Source: Eubacterium limosum
GTDB taxonomy: Bacteria; Bacillota; Clostridia; Eubacteriales; Eubacteriaceae
Length of the DNA: 64,000 nucleotides
Assembly (NCBI RefSeq): GCF_000807675.2
Contig: NZ_CP019962.1
Span: forward strand, 3,755,157 to 3,819,156
Direction of reading: 5' to 3'
Below the pieces are notes generated by a model. It ran no database searches. It was given only the letters and a program-made list of their open reading frames with translations, and was not told the origin of the DNA. Made by a program: the position numbers and the translations under genes. Shown here piece by piece: positions 34,664 through 41,851 of the stretch; the first letter of the stretch is position 1; every line of letters starts with the position of its first letter.

Positions 34664-35998
34664 ATGGGAAAATTTTTTGGTACTGATGGTGTTCGTGGTG
34701 TCTTTGGTGAGGAGTTAACCACAGAATTAGCCTATCAGCTTGGACGTTATGGCGCTTATATATTATCAGAAGGCAGCCATAATCCTAAAATTGTTATTGG
34801 GAAGGATACCCGTATTTCGGGCGATCCTCTTGAAAAAGCTCTGACAGACGGTATTATCTCGGTAGGGGGTAAAGTTGTACTGGCAGGCGTTATACCAACA
34901 CCCGCTGTCGCGGTCATTGCCCGCGAGATCAAGGCAGATGCCGGGATTGTCATCTCCGCATCGCACAACCCTTATCAGTTTAATGGGATTAAATTTTTTA
35001 ATGGCGCAGGTTACAAGCTCTCTGATGACGTAGAAAATCAGATTGAAAAATGTATCATTGACCAGCTTACAATCAATGACCGGACCGATGGTTCAGTCGA
35101 AACCCTTGAGCAGCCTGAAAAAATCTATGTGGAGCACATCACAAAAGGATTCGCCTGCGATTTTTCCGGTATCCGTATGGTGCTGGACTGTGCCAATGGC
35201 GCTTCCTACCGCATTGCGCCGAAGTTTTTCATGGAAGCCGGAGCCGATGTGGTTGTGATCGGTCATGAACCAAACGGCAAAAACATCAATGACGGATACG
35301 GTTCTACCTGTCTTGACAAGCTGAGCGATCATGTCCTCTCAGAAAAAGCCGACATCGGGATTGCCTTTGACGGTGACGCAGACCGCTGTCTGGCAGTTGA
35401 CAATGAAGGCCGCATCATCGACGGCGATAAGATCCTTCATCTGGTCGGCGCAAAGCTGAAACAGGAGGGCCGGCTGAAAAAGGATACAGTCGTGGTGACC
35501 GTTATGAGTAATATCGGCCTCGATATCGCTTTGAAAGACTGCGGCTGCAAAAGTGTTAAGACAAATGTCGGCGACCGCTATGTTCTGGAAGAAATGCTGA
35601 AAGAAGGGTATAATCTCGGCGGGGAACAATCTGGCCATGTTATCTTGCTGGATCATAATACCACCGGCGACGGTCTTTTAACCGCAGTATCTCTTTTAAC
35701 GATCTTAAAGGAAGAAACCCGCACCTCAGCTGAGCTTTCGTCCTTAATGACCTCCTATCCACAGGTGCTTGTGAATGCAAAAGTGACCAATCAGACTAAA
35801 AATGACTACCTGACAGATGAAATTATCCAGAAGCGAATCACAGAGGTTGAAAAGCATTTTGACGGCCAGGGGCGTGTATTAATCCGCCCATCAGGCACGG
35901 AGCCTCTGGTGCGTGTCATGATTGAAGGCAAAGACCAGTCTGAACTTAACCGCATTGCCACAGATCTGGCTAAACTCATTGAGGAGCGCCTGGCTTAA
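34664..35998 (+). CDS. glmM: Phosphoglucosamine mutase
   Basis: A 444-residue alpha-D-phosphohexomutase interconverting glucosamine-6-phosphate and glucosamine-1-phosphate, feeding UDP-GlcNAc and the cell wall. FGTDGVRG opens the protein (residues 4-11). ISASHNPYQFNGIKFF (about 98-113) holds the phosphoserine, and FDGDADRCLAVD (about 235) the metal Asp residues. RPSGTEPLVRVMIEG (about 408) binds the substrate phosphate. Length and all four motifs are typical. It has its own promoter and no overlap with mnmA. Confidence 0.97.
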   Translation: MGKFFGTDGVRGVFGEELTTELAYQLGRYGAYILSEGSHNPKIVIGKDTRISGDPLEKALTDGIISVGGKVVLAGVIPTPAVAVIAREIKADAGIVISASHNPYQFNGIKFFNGAGYKLSDDVENQIEKCIIDQLTINDRTDGSVETLEQPEKIYVEHITKGFACDFSGIRMVLDCANGASYRIAPKFFMEAGADVVVIGHEPNGKNINDGYGSTCLDKLSDHVLSEKADIGIAFDGDADRCLAVDNEGRIIDGDKILHLVGAKLKQEGRLKKDTVVVTVMSNIGLDIALKDCGCKSVKTNVGDRYVLEEMLKEGYNLGGEQSGHVILLDHNTTGDGLLTAVSLLTILKEETRTSAELSSLMTSYPQVLVNAKVTNQTKNDYLTDEIIQKRITEVEKHFDGQGRVLIRPSGTEPLVRVMIEGKDQSELNRIATDLAKLIEERLA

Positions 35999-36003
35999 GA
36001 AGG

Positions 36004-36032
36004 TTGTAAAATTTTTTAAAATATGCTATAGT
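36004..36032 (+). promoter_or_regulatory. Promoter of the preQ1-controlled operon
   Basis: TTGTAA (36004-36009), 17-base spacer, TATAGT (36027-36032). Between it and the aptamer lies a GCTTGC/GCAAGC hairpin (about 36052-36075). Confidence 0.65.
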
Positions 36033-36105
36033 ATCCATAGAAAATGATGGCTTGCGCTGTCTGTAAAGCAAGCTGTTTTGCACATATTAACCGTTTTTAA
36101 AACGG

Positions 36106-36140
36106 AGAGGTTCGTAACCATCCCTCTATAAAAAACTAAG
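36106..36140 (+). promoter_or_regulatory. PreQ1 class I riboswitch aptamer
   Basis: AGAGGTTC, loop, CCCTCTAT, then AAAAAACTAA: the compact H-type pseudoknot consensus of the preQ1-I aptamer, with P1 AGAGG/CCTCT and the A-rich tail ending in the ACTAA that forms P2 with the loop. It precedes a terminator, and so is expected to switch transcription off when the pre-queuosine base is plentiful. Confidence 0.93.
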
Positions 36141-36154
36141 GAAAGAGCGTTATA

Positions 36155-36185
36155 AAGGGCGTACGGTTACACGTGCGCCCTTTTT
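36155..36185 (+). terminator. Riboswitch-controlled terminator
   Basis: An 11-bp stem AAGGGCGTACG/CGTGCGCCCTT (one G-U) with a 6-base loop and trailing TTT, 14 bases behind the preQ1 aptamer. Confidence 0.8.
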
Positions 36186-36227
36186 GCGTTTATCCGCTGG
36201 TTGAACTTAACCGAGGAGAAAAATATC

Positions 36228-37211
36228 ATGACAAGAAGAAAAGTAATTATTGACTGCGATCCGGGAATTGACGATGCTCTGGCCATTATGCTGGCATGCC
36301 GTTCTCCGGAATTGGAAATTTTAGGCCTTACTATTGTATCCGGTAATATCAACGGTTATCAGTGCGCTGAAAATGCGCTCCATATTTTAAAGGTGATGGA
36401 CCGTCTGGATATTCCAGTTTATCTTGGTGCGACGCGCCCTCTTCTGAGAGATATGGTTGTTGCAGAGGAAACACACGGCGAGGATGGCCTTGGCGGTGTT
36501 AAATTTGAAAAAATTGAAGATGTCCGTTATCGTGAGGGGGCTGTCGATTTTATTCTGAATACTCTAAAGACAGAAGATAATGTCTCTGTTCTGGCCGTTG
36601 GCCCTTTAACCAATATCGCGCTGGCCTTACAGACCGATAAATCTGCATTAAGTCGGATGGATGAGCTTGTTTTAATGGGCGGGGCTTTTAAAAGCCATGG
36701 AAACTGCTCACCGGTGGCTGAGTTTAATTTCTGGGCAGATCCTGATGCTGCTGAAATGGTCCTGAACCAACTGGACCGGCCCATTACGATGGTTGGGCTG
36801 GATGTCACCCGGGAAGTCGTTCTGACACCAAATTATATTGAGCTGCTACGCCAGTTTAATGATCCAGTGGCAGATTTTATCGTCGATATCACCCGTTTTT
36901 ATTTGGATTTTCACTGGGAACAGGAGCGCACTCTCGGCTGCGTCATCAATGACCCTCTGGCCATCGCTTACTTTATTGATCCCTCCGTCTGTTCAGGGAA
37001 GGCCTATTATGTAGATGTTGTCACCGAAGGCAAGGCGATCGGGATGAGCATGGTAGACGTAGGTGGTATTTACAAAAAAGACCCGAACTGCCTTGTCCTT
37101 ACCCAGGTACATGCCAAAGACTTTATGGAAATGTTTATGACACGCCTTTTTCCTGAGCATAAAACGGATATAATATCCGTTTTATCCAATGAGAAATACG
37201 GCTACGAGTAG
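36228..37211 (+). CDS. queK: Nucleoside hydrolase, probable queuosine hydrolase (QueK-type)
   Basis: A 327-residue inosine/uridine-type nucleoside hydrolase. The Asp cluster IIDCDPGIDDALAI (residues 6-19) binds Ca2+ and ribose, and the C-terminal VINDPLAIAYFIDP supplies the last Asp. It lacks an export signal. A preQ1 riboswitch upstream and an ECF S-component downstream point to queuosine salvage: QueK-type hydrolases release queuine from queuosine in intestinal Clostridia such as Clostridioides difficile. The specificity is inferred from context, because ordinary ribonucleoside hydrolases share these motifs. The ATG at 36228 follows CCGAGGAG and is preferred to the in-frame start at 36201. 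Confidence 0.8.
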   Translation: MTRRKVIIDCDPGIDDALAIMLACRSPELEILGLTIVSGNINGYQCAENALHILKVMDRLDIPVYLGATRPLLRDMVVAEETHGEDGLGGVKFEKIEDVRYREGAVDFILNTLKTEDNVSVLAVGPLTNIALALQTDKSALSRMDELVLMGGAFKSHGNCSPVAEFNFWADPDAAEMVLNQLDRPITMVGLDVTREVVLTPNYIELLRQFNDPVADFIVDITRFYLDFHWEQERTLGCVINDPLAIAYFIDPSVCSGKAYYVDVVTEGKAIGMSMVDVGGIYKKDPNCLVLTQVHAKDFMEMFMTRLFPEHKTDIISVLSNEKYGYE

Positions 37212-37223
37212 GCGGTGGCTATT

Positions 37224-37784
37224 GTGAAGAAGCTTACAACCAATATGCTTGTTTTTATGGCCATGGCTGTTGGATTAAATTTTGTAGGATGCTTTGTCGC
37301 GCTCGTACTTAAGCTTCCAGTATATCTGGATTCTATGGGTACGTTGCTTTCCGCAGTGCTTATGGGACCGGCAGCAGGAGCAGTCGTCGGCGGCCTGACC
37401 GCATTGATTAACAGCGCAACTATTGATCCGATTTCTCTTTACTTTTTACCAGTACAGATAGTGGCCGGTGTATCAACAGGGCTGCTGTTTAAAAGCGGCC
37501 GTTTTGAAGGCTTAAAATCCGTGTTGGGAATTGTGCTTGTAACCTTGTTTGTCTCAGTCATGTCCTCTGTTATCGTCGCCTTTGTGTTTAACGGCGTTAC
37601 CTCATCAGGCTCCAGCTTTATTGTAGCTGTTCTGAAGAACTCCGGCGTCAACATTATCACCTCAGTTTTTTCAACTCAGATTATTACGGATCTGCTGGAT
37701 AAGGCAATCTGCTTTTCGGTGGTCTTTGGCATTATTAAAGTTATGCCAGTACCCTTAAAAAATAAATTAGTAAAGCATTATTAA
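37224..37784 (+). CDS. ECF transporter S component, probable queuosine/queuine importer
   Basis: About 186 residues with six hydrophobic helices and the ECF S-component look: MLVFMAMAVGLNFVGCFVALVLKLPVYLDSMGTLLSAVLMGPAAGAVVGG at the N-terminus, where the small-residue helix 1 contacts the shared T subunit. Under the preQ1 riboswitch and next to the nucleoside hydrolase, it is a candidate QrtT/QueT-like binder of queuosine, queuine or preQ1. GTG at 37224 has GGTGG at proper distance; GTG at 37215 is an alternative. The A and T subunits must come from elsewhere. A terminator follows. Confidence 0.8.
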   Translation: MKKLTTNMLVFMAMAVGLNFVGCFVALVLKLPVYLDSMGTLLSAVLMGPAAGAVVGGLTALINSATIDPISLYFLPVQIVAGVSTGLLFKSGRFEGLKSVLGIVLVTLFVSVMSSVIVAFVFNGVTSSGSSFIVAVLKNSGVNIITSVFSTQIITDLLDKAICFSVVFGIIKVMPVPLKNKLVKHY

Positions 37785-37814
37785 AAAAAAGAAGGCTCAG
37801 GCCTTTCTTTTTTG
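37783..37814 (+). terminator. Terminator of the queuosine-salvage operon
   Basis: AAAAGAAGGC/GCCTTTCTTTT with a 4-base loop (one bulged T) and a following T-run. Confidence 0.8.
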
Positions 37815-37848
37815 TCAATTTTTTCCCTGTATTCCTGTTTTTGCTTCA

Positions 37849-37877
37849 TTGACAATACGGTTGGTCAGCGGTAGACT
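37849..37877 (+). promoter_or_regulatory. Promoter of the HD-domain gene
   Basis: TTGACA (37849-37854), 17-base spacer, TAGACT (37872-37877). Confidence 0.6.
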
Positions 37878-37924
37878 TTATGTTACATGGTAAAATGCTT
37901 ATATAAAGGAGGACGTGCATAAAA

Positions 37925-38428
37925 ATGAAAGACATCTTGAATAATTTAATAAGCGAAATGATTGTATATGAAAAAGGAAATCCCCGCCGTGTTCAACACT
38001 TTTTAAAGGTTCATGCCTTTGCCAAAATCATTGCGGAACAGGAGGGCTTAGATGAAAGAACGCAAGATACCCTTGAAATCGCAGCTGTTTTGCATGATAT
38101 CGGTATAAAGCCAAGTGTGAAAAAATATGGCTCCAGTGCCGGAAATTACCAGGAAATCGAGGGACCTCCTGTGGCTCGTCTTTTTTTAAAAAAATATAAC
38201 GTATCCGATGAAATCATGGAACGCGTCAGCTTTTTGATCGCTAACCATCATACTTACGGCAGTATTCAAGCAGTTGATTACCAGGTGCTCATCGAAGCGG
38301 ACTTTCTGGTCAATATTTACGAGGACAGCATGAAACCTTCTCAAATCGAAAGCATACGTGACCGTCTCTTTAAAACAAGAACAGGGATCCACCTTTTGGA
38401 AACCATGTTTCTCTCACAGGAGAATTAA
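37925..38428 (+). CDS. HD-domain phosphohydrolase-like protein
   Basis: A 167-residue single HD domain. Metal ligands are visible: His in RRVQHFLKVHAFAKII (about 23), HD in AAVLHDIGIKPS (about 58-59), and His-His in LIANHHTYGS. A later Asp lies in VLIEADFLVNIYED (about 125). This is the small metal-dependent phosphohydrolase class that acts on nucleotides or related phosphates; the substrate is unknown. The start follows AAAGGAGG. It has its own promoter and is separated from the salvage operon by a terminator, so membership in that pathway is not implied. Confidence 0.8.
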   Translation: MKDILNNLISEMIVYEKGNPRRVQHFLKVHAFAKIIAEQEGLDERTQDTLEIAAVLHDIGIKPSVKKYGSSAGNYQEIEGPPVARLFLKKYNVSDEIMERVSFLIANHHTYGSIQAVDYQVLIEADFLVNIYEDSMKPSQIESIRDRLFKTRTGIHLLETMFLSQEN

Positions 38429-38487
38429 ATTGGCAGATAAATAAAATAGGGAATCGTCGTAATAACAAGTAAAATTAACAATACAAG

Positions 38488-38521
38488 GAGGATAAGACTG
38501 AAATCAGTTTTATCTTCTTTT
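38488..38521 (+). terminator. Terminator of the HD-domain gene
   Basis: GAGGATAAGACTGA/TCAGTTTTATCTTC (two G-U pairs) with a 2-base gap and TTTTTT. The stem contains an AGGAGG that should not be read as a ribosome site. Confidence 0.8.
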
Positions 38522-38554
38522 TTGTTCCCAAGCAACTTATAACAGCTCTTGAAA

Positions 38555-38601
38555 TTGACTTTTTGAACATTGTTCAGTATAATAAAATTGAACAACGTTC
38601 A
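38555..38601 (+). promoter_or_regulatory. Promoter with twin TetR operators
   Basis: TTGACT (38555-38560), 17-base spacer, TATAAT (38578-38583). Two 13-base palindromes, TGAACATTGTTCA (38564-38576, in the spacer) and TGAACAACGTTCA (38589-38601, after the -10), have centres 25 bases apart. Autorepression by the 38613 product is inferred. Confidence 0.8.
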
Positions 38602-38612
38602 GGGAGGCGACA

Positions 38613-39185
38613 ATGGATAGTAAAGAAGCTATTATTGAGGCGACAATTACTCTTATCAGTGAGAAGGGCGAAAGTTTGAATGAAATAACTGTACGAGAAA
38701 TCTGTAAAAAAGCAAATGTTGGGTTAGGGCTTGTCAATTACCATTTTGGAAACAAGGATAAGTTAATAGAATTATGTGTGGAGCGTATGATCAGTGGTAT
38801 CGTTGACCACTTTCATTCGATTCAGGAAAAGACAGACCGGCTTGCTCCTTTTGAAAAACTGGATTATCTTGGCAATATGACACTGACTTTCTTATTTGAT
38901 CATTATGCCATATCAAAAATTTCCATTCTTTCTGATTTGAGCTCGCCCGAAAAAAACGATAATACGCACAGAACTTACAAAGCCTATCTACCACTTGTTT
39001 CTGCCTGCCGTCCAGATTGGGACAAGACAGTTGTAAAACGTAAAACATACTGTCTGATTGCAGCGATGCAGCAGGCGTTTTTAAGATGTGAAGTGATTTT
39101 ACAAACCCAGGGAATTGACCTGTCCGTACAAGAAACACGCAGCGCATTCCATACACAGATATTACACGATATTTTGGAGATATAA
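38613..39185 (+). CDS. TetR/AcrR-family regulator
   Basis: A 190-residue TetR-type repressor. The N-terminal helix-turn-helix is DSKEAIIEATITLISEKGESLNEITVREICKKANVGLGLVNYHFGNKDKLIELC (residues 2-55), with the family's YHFGNKDKL after the recognition helix. The remaining helices form the ligand and dimer domain and are not recognisable. Two strong palindromes lie over its promoter, which fits autoregulation. The flavodoxin-like gene starts 3 bases after its stop and is likely the regulated partner. Confidence 0.85.
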   Translation: MDSKEAIIEATITLISEKGESLNEITVREICKKANVGLGLVNYHFGNKDKLIELCVERMISGIVDHFHSIQEKTDRLAPFEKLDYLGNMTLTFLFDHYAISKISILSDLSSPEKNDNTHRTYKAYLPLVSACRPDWDKTVVKRKTYCLIAAMQQAFLRCEVILQTQGIDLSVQETRSAFHTQILHDILEI

Positions 39186-39188
39186 CCC

Positions 39189-39908
39189 ATGAAAATTACA
39201 GTTATAAACGGAACCGAAAAGCACGGCGTTACTTATCGTCTGAAAGAAATGTTTTTAGCTCCTTTTAAAGAGCATGCTGAGATCATGGAATACTATCTAC
39301 CAAGAGACTGTCCTCATTTCTGCAATGGCTGTACAAATTGCTGCCTGAAAGGAGAACAAACCTGTAAAGACGCAGAGTATGTACAATCCATTGAAAACTC
39401 GCTTTTAAAAGCTGATCTAATCGTAATGACTTCACCAGCCTATGTCTTTCACACAACAGGTGCCATGAAAGCACTGCTTGACCACTTTGCCTATCGCTGG
39501 ATGCCGCATCGGCCTGCTCCTGAAATGTTTGGAAAGCGGGCTGTCATCATCGTTCAATGCCTTGGAGCCGGGGCAAAATCTGCGGTAAAGGATATAAAAC
39601 ACAGCCTTTCCTGGTGGGGAATATCAAAAATCAGCGTCTTTACAGGCGCGTTGATGGGTGATATCATCTGGGATCGGCTTACCGAAAAAAAGCGGACTAA
39701 GTTTCATAAAAAGATGAAAAAGCTATCCGGAAAATTTCTCCGCATCAATTATACGAAACCTGCTCAGACAAATCTAATCACAAAGATGAAATTCTATTTT
39801 TGCCGTATGATTCAAAAATCACTGCGCAGAAATGATCCAGAATACTACGATGGTAAATACTGGTCCGAACATGGCTGGCTTGAGAAGGTAAGACCTTGGA
39901 AAAATTAA
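39189..39908 (+). CDS. Flavodoxin-like NAD(P)H-dependent oxidoreductase
   Basis: A 239-residue FMN-reductase-fold protein: MKITVINGTEKHGVTYRLK (FMN phosphate loop), a Cys cluster CPHFCNGCTNCCLKGEQTC at residues about 38-56, and VMTSPAYVFHTTGAMKALLDHFAYRW. The Cys spacing is like that of iron-sulfur flavoproteins, but more crowded. Redox chemistry on a small molecule is likely, with the TetR protein as its sensor. The C-terminal 80 residues are basic (KFHKKMKKLSGKFLRI) and unrecognised. The product may act as a quinone, nitro or azo reductase; none is proven. Confidence 0.8.
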   Translation: MKITVINGTEKHGVTYRLKEMFLAPFKEHAEIMEYYLPRDCPHFCNGCTNCCLKGEQTCKDAEYVQSIENSLLKADLIVMTSPAYVFHTTGAMKALLDHFAYRWMPHRPAPEMFGKRAVIIVQCLGAGAKSAVKDIKHSLSWWGISKISVFTGALMGDIIWDRLTEKKRTKFHKKMKKLSGKFLRINYTKPAQTNLITKMKFYFCRMIQKSLRRNDPEYYDGKYWSEHGWLEKVRPWKN

Positions 39909-39937
39909 AACATAAATAGGCGCGTTTTATTTTAAAA

Positions 39938-39967
39938 GAAGCACGGCGCAAAATTGTGCCGTGCTTC
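39938..39967. repeat. GCACGGC hairpin family, copy 4
   Basis: Arms GAAGCACGGCGCA and TGTGCCGTGCTTC around AAAT. It follows the flavodoxin gene and may end its transcript, although there is no long T-run. Confidence 0.75.
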
Positions 39968-40032
39968 TCAAAGTAACTTAATTCTTCATAAAGCCGTTTT
40001 TAAATGGAATTGGACGATAAAATTAAAAAATC

Positions 40033-40061
40033 TTGATATTTGTTATTTTTTTTGCTATAAT
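40033..40061 (+). promoter_or_regulatory. Promoter of the recombinase gene
   Basis: TTGATA (40033-40038), 17-base spacer, TATAAT (40056-40061). The -10 lies inside the left arm of the 40-bp palindrome. Confidence 0.75.
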
Positions 40062-40093
40062 TGCGTATAACCTACGTTATACGCAATTATAGC
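40054..40093. other. Perfect 40-bp palindrome with dif-like 11-6-11 core
   Basis: Arms GCTATAATTGCGTATAAC (40054-40071) and its exact complement (40076-40093) around CTAC. The core reads ATTGCGTATAA - CCTACG - TTATACGCAAT (40060-40087), the layout of Xer recombination sites (two 11-base arms, 6-base centre), and GCGTATAA resembles the XerC arm of dif. It lies 20 bases before the recombinase start. It may be the recombinase's target, its operator, or both. Confidence 0.7.
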
Positions 40094-40113
40094 GATTGAA
40101 AGGAATATATAAA

Positions 40114-41076
40114 ATGGACCTCAAACATAATCCCCTTCTCGATGAACTCGACGATTATCTGCTCTCCATTCGAGGGTTTTCACCAAACACATTAATTTCA
40201 TACCGAAATGATCTGATGCAGTTTTTCCGCTTTTTAAAGGTACGGTTTCAGATGGTTGATCCTGAGGCCGAATTCGACACCATTTCCATAGATGATGTGG
40301 ATCTGAGAGTCATTAAACAGGTAACGCTTCCGGATATTTACGCTTTTCTGAGCTACGCTACCTCCAAACGCAGCAACATTGATTCAACCCGAAAAAGAAA
40401 AACCGCAGCCATCAAAAACTTATACCACTATCTGACAACAGTCATTGACACTAAAATGGACGATCCGACACAGCGTCTTGAAATACCAAAGGTTAAGTCA
40501 CGAGACCCAGTCTATCTTACCCTCGATGAAGCTTTAAGCCTTTTAAATGCTGTTGACGGTGAATTTTATGAGCGCGATCTGTCGATCATCACTTTGTTTT
40601 TAAATTGCGGAATTCGCCTTTCCGAATTAACTAACCTTAAAATTGAGGATATCCAGGAAGAAACAATCCATATTGTAGGTAAAGGTAATAAAGAGCGGAA
40701 TATAAGGCTTAACGATGCCTGTGTCGAAACACTGGAGGCTTATATGGCTGTGCGGCCTGAAGATACAGAGGTGCCCTACGTATTTTTAAGCAAACGAAAG
40801 ACCCCTCTTTCCAACCGTACAGTGCAGTCGATGGTAAAAAAATATGTTTTAAAGGCTGGCCTGAATGCGGATAAGATCTCTGTTCATAAGCTCCGTCACA
40901 CTGCCGCCACGCTGATGCATAAATATGGACAGGTAGACATTCGTACGCTCCAGAAAGTCCTGGGCCATGAGAGTATTTCCACTACAGAAATTTACACACA
41001 CATCGAGGTAGATGATGTTCGGGAGGCGATCTACCAGAATCCCCTCGCCAAACGAAACCCCGGACACAAAAAATAA
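40114..41076 (+). CDS. xerC: XerC/XerD-type tyrosine recombinase
   Basis: A 320-residue tyrosine recombinase. Residues about 1-110 are the core-binding SAM-like domain (LDELDDYLLSIRGFSPNTLISYRNDLMQFFRFL). The catalytic set is complete: Arg in LNCGIRLSELTNL (about 172), Lys in VGKGNKERNIRL, HKLRHTAATLM (His and Arg, about 257-260), His in LGHESISTTEIYTH, and nucleophile Tyr in that last segment (about 292). Length and domains fit chromosomal Xer proteins, not phage integrases, and no phage genes are near. The ATG at 40114 follows GAAAGG; the in-frame ATG at 40096 is possible. lexA is next. Confidence 0.9.
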   Translation: MDLKHNPLLDELDDYLLSIRGFSPNTLISYRNDLMQFFRFLKVRFQMVDPEAEFDTISIDDVDLRVIKQVTLPDIYAFLSYATSKRSNIDSTRKRKTAAIKNLYHYLTTVIDTKMDDPTQRLEIPKVKSRDPVYLTLDEALSLLNAVDGEFYERDLSIITLFLNCGIRLSELTNLKIEDIQEETIHIVGKGNKERNIRLNDACVETLEAYMAVRPEDTEVPYVFLSKRKTPLSNRTVQSMVKKYVLKAGLNADKISVHKLRHTAATLMHKYGQVDIRTLQKVLGHESISTTEIYTHIEVDDVREAIYQNPLAKRNPGHKK

Positions 41077-41099
41077 ACAAACATGGCTTCATTTTTCGA

Positions 41100-41137
41100 G
41101 AACAAATGTTTACTTTTTTTTTCTTTTATGTTATAAT
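41100..41137 (+). promoter_or_regulatory. lexA promoter with LexA box
   Basis: GAACAAATGTTT (41100-41111) fits the Gram-positive SOS box GAAC-N4-GTTC with one mismatch. It overlaps the -35 TTTACT (41109-41114); a 17-base spacer leads to TATAAT (41132-41137). Confidence 0.75.
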
Positions 41138-41165
41138 AAACCCAACAAACCTGGGGGTATCAAAA

Positions 41166-41807
41166 ATGTACGAAGATTTAACCGAAAAACAAAAACAAAT
41201 ATTAGAATTTATAAAAAAACAGACCAGAGAATGTGGGTATCCGCCTTCTGTCCGTGAAATATGTGAGGCTGTAGGTTTTAAATCCACGTCATCGGTGCAC
41301 TCTCACCTTAAAACACTTGAGCAGCATTCTTATATTCGACGAACATCACTCAAAACGCGTGCCATTGATGTTATTAACAAGGATAACGAGGACGGTCTTG
41401 AAAACTTCCAGACTGACCGGGAGATGGTCACACTTCCTCTGCTTGGTAAAATCACTGCAGGTGACCCGATCCTGGCAACTGAGGATGTCATGGATCAGAT
41501 TCCTCTTCCCCTTAGCTTTGTCGGCACCGGCGAACATTTTCTGTTGAGAGTTAAAGGCACCAGTATGATCAATGCAGGAATCTTGGACGGAGACGACATT
41601 ATCGTCAAAAAACAGAACACCGCCAACGATGGAGATATTGTCGTTGCCTTTTTACTCGAAAATGAAGAGGCAACCGTTAAGACTTTCTACCGTGATCAGG
41701 ATATCGTTATCCTGAAGCCTCAAAACCCAAATTTTGAGCCGAGAGAACTTAAAGATACCGAGGTTCAGATTCTGGGCCGTGTAACCGGGCTTCTACGCAA
41801 AATGTAA
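41166..41807 (+). CDS. lexA: LexA repressor
   Basis: A 213-residue SOS repressor and self-cleaving protease. The winged helix is LTEKQKQILEFIKKQTRECGYPPSVREICEAVGFKSTSSVHSHLKTLEQHSYIRR (residues 5-60). The cleavage site Ala-Gly is in GKITAGDPI (about 98-99), Ser in VKGTSMINAGILDGDDI (about 135), and Lys in EATVKTFY (about 173). The ATG at 41166 follows CTGGGGGT; the longer frame from 41106 would begin in the promoter. A LexA box overlaps the -35, so it should repress itself. Confidence 0.96.
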   Translation: MYEDLTEKQKQILEFIKKQTRECGYPPSVREICEAVGFKSTSSVHSHLKTLEQHSYIRRTSLKTRAIDVINKDNEDGLENFQTDREMVTLPLLGKITAGDPILATEDVMDQIPLPLSFVGTGEHFLLRVKGTSMINAGILDGDDIIVKKQNTANDGDIVVAFLLENEEATVKTFYRDQDIVILKPQNPNFEPRELKDTEVQILGRVTGLLRKM

Positions 41808-41820
41808 AACCATAAAAAGA

Positions 41821-41850
41821 AACCTCCAGTTTTTGGCTGGAGGTTTTAAT
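41821..41850. terminator. Terminator between lexA and zapA
   Basis: AACCTCCAG/CTGGAGGTT with a T-rich 7-base loop and TTTAATTTT behind. It sits between two converging genes. Confidence 0.85.
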
Positions 41851-41851
41851 T

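Noticed and set aside
36106-36120. GGTTCGTAACC looked like a tRNA T-loop
   Set aside because: No acceptor, anticodon or D arm; it is the loop of the preQ1-I aptamer.
40054-40093. Palindrome taken as a transcription terminator
   Set aside because: No T-run follows on either strand and the -10 box lies inside an arm.
40114-41076. Phage or island integrase
   Set aside because: Length and domains fit chromosomal Xer proteins, and the neighbours (lexA, zapA, dprA-like, pheST) are housekeeping genes.
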